DNA of 64,000 nucleotides from Limnanthes douglasii subsp. nivea (taxonomy: Eukaryota > Streptophyta > Magnoliopsida > Brassicales > Limnanthaceae), in NCBI GenBank assembly GCA_036936605.1, contig JAUPFV010000004.1:144256973-144320972 (forward strand), read 5' to 3'. Positions within the stretch are counted from its first letter, which is position 1; every line of letters starts with the position of its first letter. A model generated the notes under the pieces. The model had not been told where the DNA came from. It worked only from the letters and a program-made list of their open reading frames with translations, and searched no databases. Positions 58,985 to 64,000 of the stretch are shown in pieces. Both the position numbers and the translations under genes were made by a program.

Positions 58985-59410
58985 ACGGACACACACGTAT
59001 AAAACGCGACTCATTCGCATGAAGTGATACCAAGATGCGAATCGCGTAATTATTAAGTAAATAGCTCGCAATTCGTTTACAATATTCCATTCGATTCGCG
59101 TCATATAACCGTAGACCTCATGCGCGAGTCACGTATGTATTCTGAGATGCGATTTGTTTTCTCATAAAGAACATATGATGCGATGCGTGCTGTACTAACG
59201 TATATGTCGTGTGTTTGCCATGCAGCATACGGTGCGATTTTCTAATGACAATCACATACCAATTACGCGATTGAATGCCTAGACCTCTCATGCGATTATA
59301 AAAGGCATACATATTCATAACGCGATTCAGCAATTAACAATTAATATGTCTCGCGCTACGTTTGTGATATATGACGTGAGTCAATAGATAACTATCGTGC
59401 GACGGCCATA
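58985..59410. repeat. CGCGA-motif island, intron of the minus-strand gene
   Basis: ACGCGA(C/T)T, GATGCGAATCGCG, ATGCGCGAG and TGCGATT recur every 20-50 bases on both strands. CpG is frequent, unlike the surrounding AT-rich DNA. Confidence 0.7.
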
Positions 59411-60529
59411 TATTACCTCATCATCGGGGAGCTTCCTCAGCCTTTTAACAAGCGCCATTCTGGACTCCTTGCACTCCAGCCCCCACCATTTGTAGCACCT
59501 AGGAATCATGTTTGGCCTTACCAAATAATCCCTAACGTGGTGTGCTCCATTATGAAGGGCTGGGAAAAAACCGGTCACACTCGTATCACTTTTATAAGAA
59601 ATCAAAATAATACAAAGAGCGAGTTCAATACTCACCAATAAGACTGCTATGCAGCTGATGACGTGATCTGGGGTCCTTTTCTCCAAAAAAATAACCATAG
59701 ACTTCGTCAGTTTCTCAATAATTGCTCGCGACCAATCATAGTCATTAATTTTTAGGATGTCTTCTACGTAGAAGACCATTGTCCAGTCCATGATATCTCC
59801 AGATACAGAGTAGAACAGGGTAGAACAAATGAAGAGTATCAAAAGCTTGGCAACATCGGTTACTGATTCCTCACTCCCATCATTTGTTGATATTTCTATT
59901 GCTTCCTATAACAAAACAGACAGTAGTTATTTAATTTTATATGCTAAAACATGCCTATGTTTCATAATCTGTTATTTCTACCTTTATCGTCGCATTTGAA
60001 ACAGCCTCTTGGTTTGATGGTCTACTTTTCCTCGCCCTTGGACGCAAGAAATATTTCTGCATCAGTGGAGACTGGTTCTCCGCACCATCGGCAAATCTTT
60101 TAGTGAATGCCCATGTTTTGTTCATCGGTATTTCCTCTGTTCCGTGTTTAAGACCGAAGATGGCTTTAACATCGTGTGTGGTCAGTTTAACCCTTTTTGA
60201 GCCTATTCTAAAACACCCATTCTTTACATAATATCTCTTTATAATCTCCTCTATAACTTTGTTAAACTTCTTCTTTAGCAGATCTTCGTTCCTTAGCATG
60301 AAGGAAGTTTTCAGCAACGTATAGAATGGCATGTTCTTCGTAGCCTCGATATGCTCCTCAGCCACTATGTTTTTCTGCAGCAAATTGAATATGCTGACCA
60401 AACCAGACCTGTAAAAAGTACCTTTTCCCATAGCAGAACATGTACACACAAAAGAACACCCATGTTAGATTTTAGTAATACATATCCCATTGTAAAACTT
60501 ATTATAAACCCAATTTAAAAAAGTCAACA

Positions 60530-61140
60530 TATACAACGCGTGTTATATCAAACATGTTTCGCGCGATACACGCCAATGACCCATATAGTAGCGACATCCA
60601 GCAACCGTATGACGTGGCATGCTCACTACATGTTGTGCGTATTACCCTTTACGAATTATCCGAGAGACCTCCCATTACGTAACACGCGAGATATGACGAT
60701 GTTATAAGCGAGATAGGTATTACAAATCCAATTACCCACGCGAGTTAGGCACTCAATGTCACACAACGTGATATACGATCGTCTCATGCGCGAGACACAT
60801 ATCAAAAACACAAAAGTCAACATCCACTACAGACCCCACGATACATAATGCGAGATGGTAACCCTTTTATGTGCGACATACGACCATCAAACGCCCAACG
60901 AGCATGCAATTACATAACCCAAGATACACTACGCGACATGGCAGCCATCCCATCCGCGAGATACACATGACAAACGCAACCTCGACTACCATTTCAAACT
61001 CTACGACACAGAAAGCGAGATGTGATGACGCCCTGCGCGAGATACGTTAAAAACAGCAAACTCATCTTCCATTATAGAATCCATGATACGCGAGACACAT
61101 ACTAAAACTACTGTAAAAATGATGCATTAAAACACCAAAG
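60530..61140. repeat. CGCGA-motif island, first intron
   Basis: Dense (G)CGAGAT, ACGCGAGA, GCGCGAGA(T/C)AC and CGCGAC motifs. CCACGCGAGTTAGGCA at ~60738 is nearly identical to the unit at 56905. Confidence 0.75.
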
Positions 61141-61795
61141 CAGATGCGATATAATCTATAAATATGATGCACTGCCCAAGTATCAATTCCAGACAAGCAT
61201 GCACTTACAGGAAAATAAAAAACCAAAGCAAGCCTGACACCACGCCTGAATCGACATGTTACGCCTACCTAAAACTAAAATCGGTCATAGGCGCAACTAA
61301 AGAAGAAATTTGTTTCTCCCTCTCAAATAACATACAATCGACCTTACAAAACAAGACAACATACAATCACCGGCCAGAGAATGTAAACCCAGTAGTTTAC
61401 CGATGACGCAGTTATCAAACAAAACAGTCTATGACGAACTTATCCAACAAGCAGTAGACAAAACGTGATTAACATAAAAAGTAAGAAATAAATGTCCCGT
61501 ACCTTAACGGTAGTTTCGACTAACGAACTTCGCCGGCAATGGTGGTTCTTGGTTCACGCGAGGAAATGAAGATGGAGTTGGGCGATCGCTTCGTACGATA
61601 GTTCTTCTAAATTCTCCGGAGTTTGTTCGGTAACAACGAGACCGTCAACAGAGTTCTTTTAGGGTTTCACTTCATTTCTGACTTTCTTCTATAGTCTTTT
61701 CAGTTTCTAAAAGTTATTGGGATTTGGGGAGAAAGTGAAAATTAAATTAATAATAACCTACTTTCTATTTCTTCTAGTATTAGGACTAATTTAGT

Positions 61796-61821
61796 CCAAA
61801 ATTGGCTTTTTACTAGTAGTG
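61796..61821 (-). other. CACTA-like terminal inverted repeat end
   Basis: Minus strand reads CACTACTAGTAAAAAGCC from 61821, the usual form of a plant CACTA (En/Spm) terminus. A matching end on the left was not found. Confidence 0.5.
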
Positions 61822-62089
61822 AAGAGGATCTAATATTTAGGTACTCATTAGAAATTTCATACTTGAAAAAATATTTTGCGATACTTTTCTCATTATTTAA
61901 TATATGACTGATGATATTATTTGACATATATAGACTAGTTTTATATACGTCAAATATCAGCAAAAAGTTCTATTTTTTTGTTTCAAACAAAGTACACCGG
62001 CTAAAGTATTTGATTTGGGCGCCTTCTTTTTCCGGCCAATCAAATTAAAATATTAACAATAGTTCAAACAACGCTCGGTAATTACGTTC

Positions 62090-62280
62090 TGAATATTTGC
62101 CCGCAAATCAGCTGACCGAGAAGAGCGATGTCTACAATTTTGGAGTAATAGTAAGAGAGTAAGTATTGCCTTTTGGACAGTAAGAAAAGGAGAGGAATCT
62201 CTCATTATACCTTCTTAATGCGCTAAAAGAGAATTGTTTACCCGAAATACTAGTTGAAAAATGATTATTTTAAAAATATG
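62090..62280 (+). pseudogene. WAK kinase C-lobe fragment
   Basis: Reads [20 protein letters not shown], then ERNLSLYLLNALKENCLPEI and LVEK in nearly one frame. This matches the segment [16 protein letters not shown] through [10 protein letters not shown] of the intact WAK. It has no flanking exon. Confidence 0.8.
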
Positions 62281-62284
62281 TAAA

Positions 62285-63060
62285 TATTTTTGGAGTCAGT
62301 TACAAGTTAGTCTAATATTCATTTTAATAATTCAATTCTCTTTTTACTTTTATGTAAAGTATGATTTTATCAAAATGAAAAAATTGTTTTGACCGTTATA
62401 GAAAGTCTTTTATTTGCTGTCCTTTTTTCTAAAATATTTTTCGTATCATTTTAAAAGAAATTAGTACATTAATACAAAATTTAATATTTTTATATTTTAC
62501 TAATTGGACTCGATATTAATATTCAAAAAATAACCACTACTACATTTTTTAATATTTGTATATAAATATTGAAAAAGTTAGTATTTTTCATAAAAAATGA
62601 AGGGAACAATGAACAATATTAAATTTTATATTAATATATTTAAAACAATAAATGATTAAATTAAAATACTTAAAATGGAAAAAAAAAAATTAAACGACTT
62701 ATAATCGGTAGAAGTAAATTAAAATTGAATGAATTTATTTGAGCTTTTCAGTATTATTTAGAGTCTATCTTTTTAAACACAATCTAACCCTCTCATTTAT
62801 AATAGAAAATGGGATTTCCCGAAATAAAAAATAAGATCAAATATGATCTACGAAATATTATCAAAAGAGGTGATTATGAATATTTTTTTTGAATTTTTTA
62901 AATCTTACCTAGAATAATAACTTTATACAATTGTTACTTTTTTCTAAAAAAAACTTTATCTCATCTTTTTCTACTTTTTTTTAAATAATTTTGTTATTCT
63001 CTTACTTGAATTAATATTATTTAAAAAATAACTTTTAAAAAAACTATTTTTTTAATATAT
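62285..63060. other. AT-rich intergenic DNA
   Basis: No gene or repeat that I recognise; 62286-62600 carries several TTAATA-rich tracts. Confidence 0.5.
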
Positions 63061-63090
63061 TCGTGTTAGGGTGGCGACCAAAGTTCCACA

Positions 63091-63132
63091 TCCCACATCG
63101 GTTAAACATGGGAAGGATCAGCGGTATATAAG
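63091..63132 (+). promoter_or_regulatory. snRNA-type USE and TATA motif
   Basis: TCCCACATCG at 63091-63100 equals the plant upstream sequence element of U-snRNA genes. TATATAAG follows at 63125 with 24 bases between, close to RNA polymerase III (U6/U3) spacing rather than the ~34 of U1/U2. Many plant TRIM-type LTRs carry a similar CCCACATCG…TATATAAG layout, so this may be an LTR instead. Confidence 0.5.
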
Positions 63133-63260
63133 TAAGAACATACCTCAACTAGTATGAGGCATTTTGGTAGTGGACCAAATGCAAAGCCGTGAGGGCCTTC
63201 GGGGTCCAAACCGGACAATATCATACTAGTGTCGAGACCGGTTGTGTTCTTACTTATATA
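63125..63260. repeat. 136-bp nested inverted repeat
   Basis: TATATAAGTAAGAACA (63125-63140) pairs exactly with 63245-63260. Inside it ACTAGTATGA (63148-63157) pairs with 63221-63230 and TGGACC (63171-63176) with 63203-63208. The TATA motif is part of the outer arm. Confidence 0.85.
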
Positions 63261-63347
63261 CGGAGGCGGAATATGCGGACCAGACCCATATCAATACAAT
63301 TAATTTAACAAGTAGTAGCATTTAACACATATGGGTTATCGGAGTAG

Positions 63348-63457
63348 TAGCAAATAAGTAAAGATAAAAGGTTTCCTATTTTAGGTATTAATTGTTAAGT
63401 AATAGCAAATAAGTAAAGATAAAAGGTTTCCTATTTTAGGTATTAATTGTTAAGTAA
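63348..63457. repeat. Perfect 55-bp tandem duplication
   Basis: Two identical units starting TAGCAAATAAGTAAAGATAA. Confidence 0.95.
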
Positions 63458-64000
63458 CCGTATTTGCAACAACAAATTATATCTTTGGGTGTCGCGTGTC
63501 ATCACCTAGTTAATTGATACGCGCCGATGAATATGCAACATTTCTAAACAATATGACAAGTTTTAGGAACGAAAGAACCTTAGTGGCAGGTTTGTCACAG
63601 GTGTCAAACATCGGTAACCAGTCATGATTTTTAGCCCCTAAAGCAACATCTCAGCAACTTTTCAACTACCTTTCTAAAACCCTATCACCTAAAGCAGTTC
63701 CTAAACTATGCCTATCACAACAACTCAAAACAAAACCTTCACCTAAAACAGCAACAACTACACCTTTTACAAGTTCTAGCCTAAAGCAACAACTTTTGGC
63801 CTAAAGCAATAGCAATACTCGAAGCTCTAAGCAATGTAAGCTCAACTCAATAGGTAGATTTATATTTCTTGACTCTTTTTTTTTCAGATTTTGGGTTATG
63901 ATTTCGAATCGATTTTAGTTCTTCACACTATATTTAGTGTTTAAAATTATATATATTTTTTAGGCATGTGTTTACCATCAAAACTATGCTAAGAATGGAT
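63458..64000. other. Intergenic, no gene
   Basis: A CCTAAAGCAACAAC-like motif recurs loosely at 63640-63830. Nothing else supported. Confidence 0.4.

Larger units (their letters stand above)
57380..61740 (-). pseudogene. Multi-exon transposon-associated gene, mobile-domain/DUF1985-like
   Basis: Exons read on the minus strand: leader 61511-61740 (donor AAG/GTACGG), 59982-60408, 59636-59905, a short one beginning at 59559, decayed 58600-58955 and a long last one 57380-58440. The first coding exons give FNLLQKNIVAEEHIEATKN, CFRIGSKRVKLTTHDVKAIF and GLKHG, then LLILFICSTLFYSVSGDIMD, YDWSRAIIEKL and CIAVLLPFIMEHTTL. Helical blocks ending in ..GLKHG and a following YDW resemble plant mobile-domain/DUF1985 proteins, common on MULE and CACTA elements; only a loose match. 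59982-60408 and 59636-59905 join in phase. Stops at 59520, 58930 and 57572 and frame changes make it nonfunctional. Confidence 0.6.

Overview
The window is nuclear DNA of a flowering plant, most likely a eudicot. It is AT-rich, nearly everything in it is transposon, and the only well-preserved protein gene is a wall-associated receptor kinase (WAK) with GUB_WAK_bind, EGF and kinase domains, a plant-specific architecture. Spliced exons, a tRNA-derived SINE, Ty1/copia, Ty3/gypsy and L1-like elements all fit. The species cannot be named from the sequence.

Layout. 1-18290: two diverged tandem copies (A, 1-9790; B, 10100-18290) of a segment carrying an antisense gypsy gag fragment. Copy A was later hit by an LTR element (827-3498) and a copia element (5179-9292) and also holds a small TATA-driven gene (4600-4976). 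Copy B was hit by an L1-like LINE (11811-17860). 18300-24540: decayed gypsy and copia pieces and a duplicated WAK 3' end. 24748-34831: the WAK gene on the minus strand, three exons with an open 2106-nt coding sequence. Its second intron is 7.6 kb because a copia element (29083-33329) sits inside the LTR of an older copia remnant. Its last ~39 residues are cut off by a frameshift. 35470-38340: antisense copia remnant. 38960-45500: small elements: a 402-bp foldback MITE, a TIR element with a remarkable array of nested palindromes and a SINE inside its right TIR, and a minisatellite foldback element. 45985-48780: a WAK pseudogene on the plus strand, broken by a solo LTR and a LINE.

50336-56130: a Tat/Ogre-like gypsy element with LTR, primer-binding site and gag on the plus strand, and a spliced antisense gene on the minus strand with its own TATA box. 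56760-61820: a decayed multi-exon minus-strand gene resembling plant mobile-domain/DUF1985-type transposon genes. It is surrounded by CpG-rich CGCGA-motif islands and bounded on the right by a CACTA-like terminus. 62090-64000: another WAK kinase scrap, then a snRNA-type promoter motif leading into a nested hairpin.

Only the WAK gene, and possibly the small gene at 4626-4814, look able to make a protein. The WAK fragments on both strands show the locus was a WAK cluster that decayed under repeated insertion. The features most worth follow-up are the palindrome array (43051-43349), the antisense gene in the gypsy element, the CGCGA islands, and the USE/TATA plus hairpin unit at 63091-63260.
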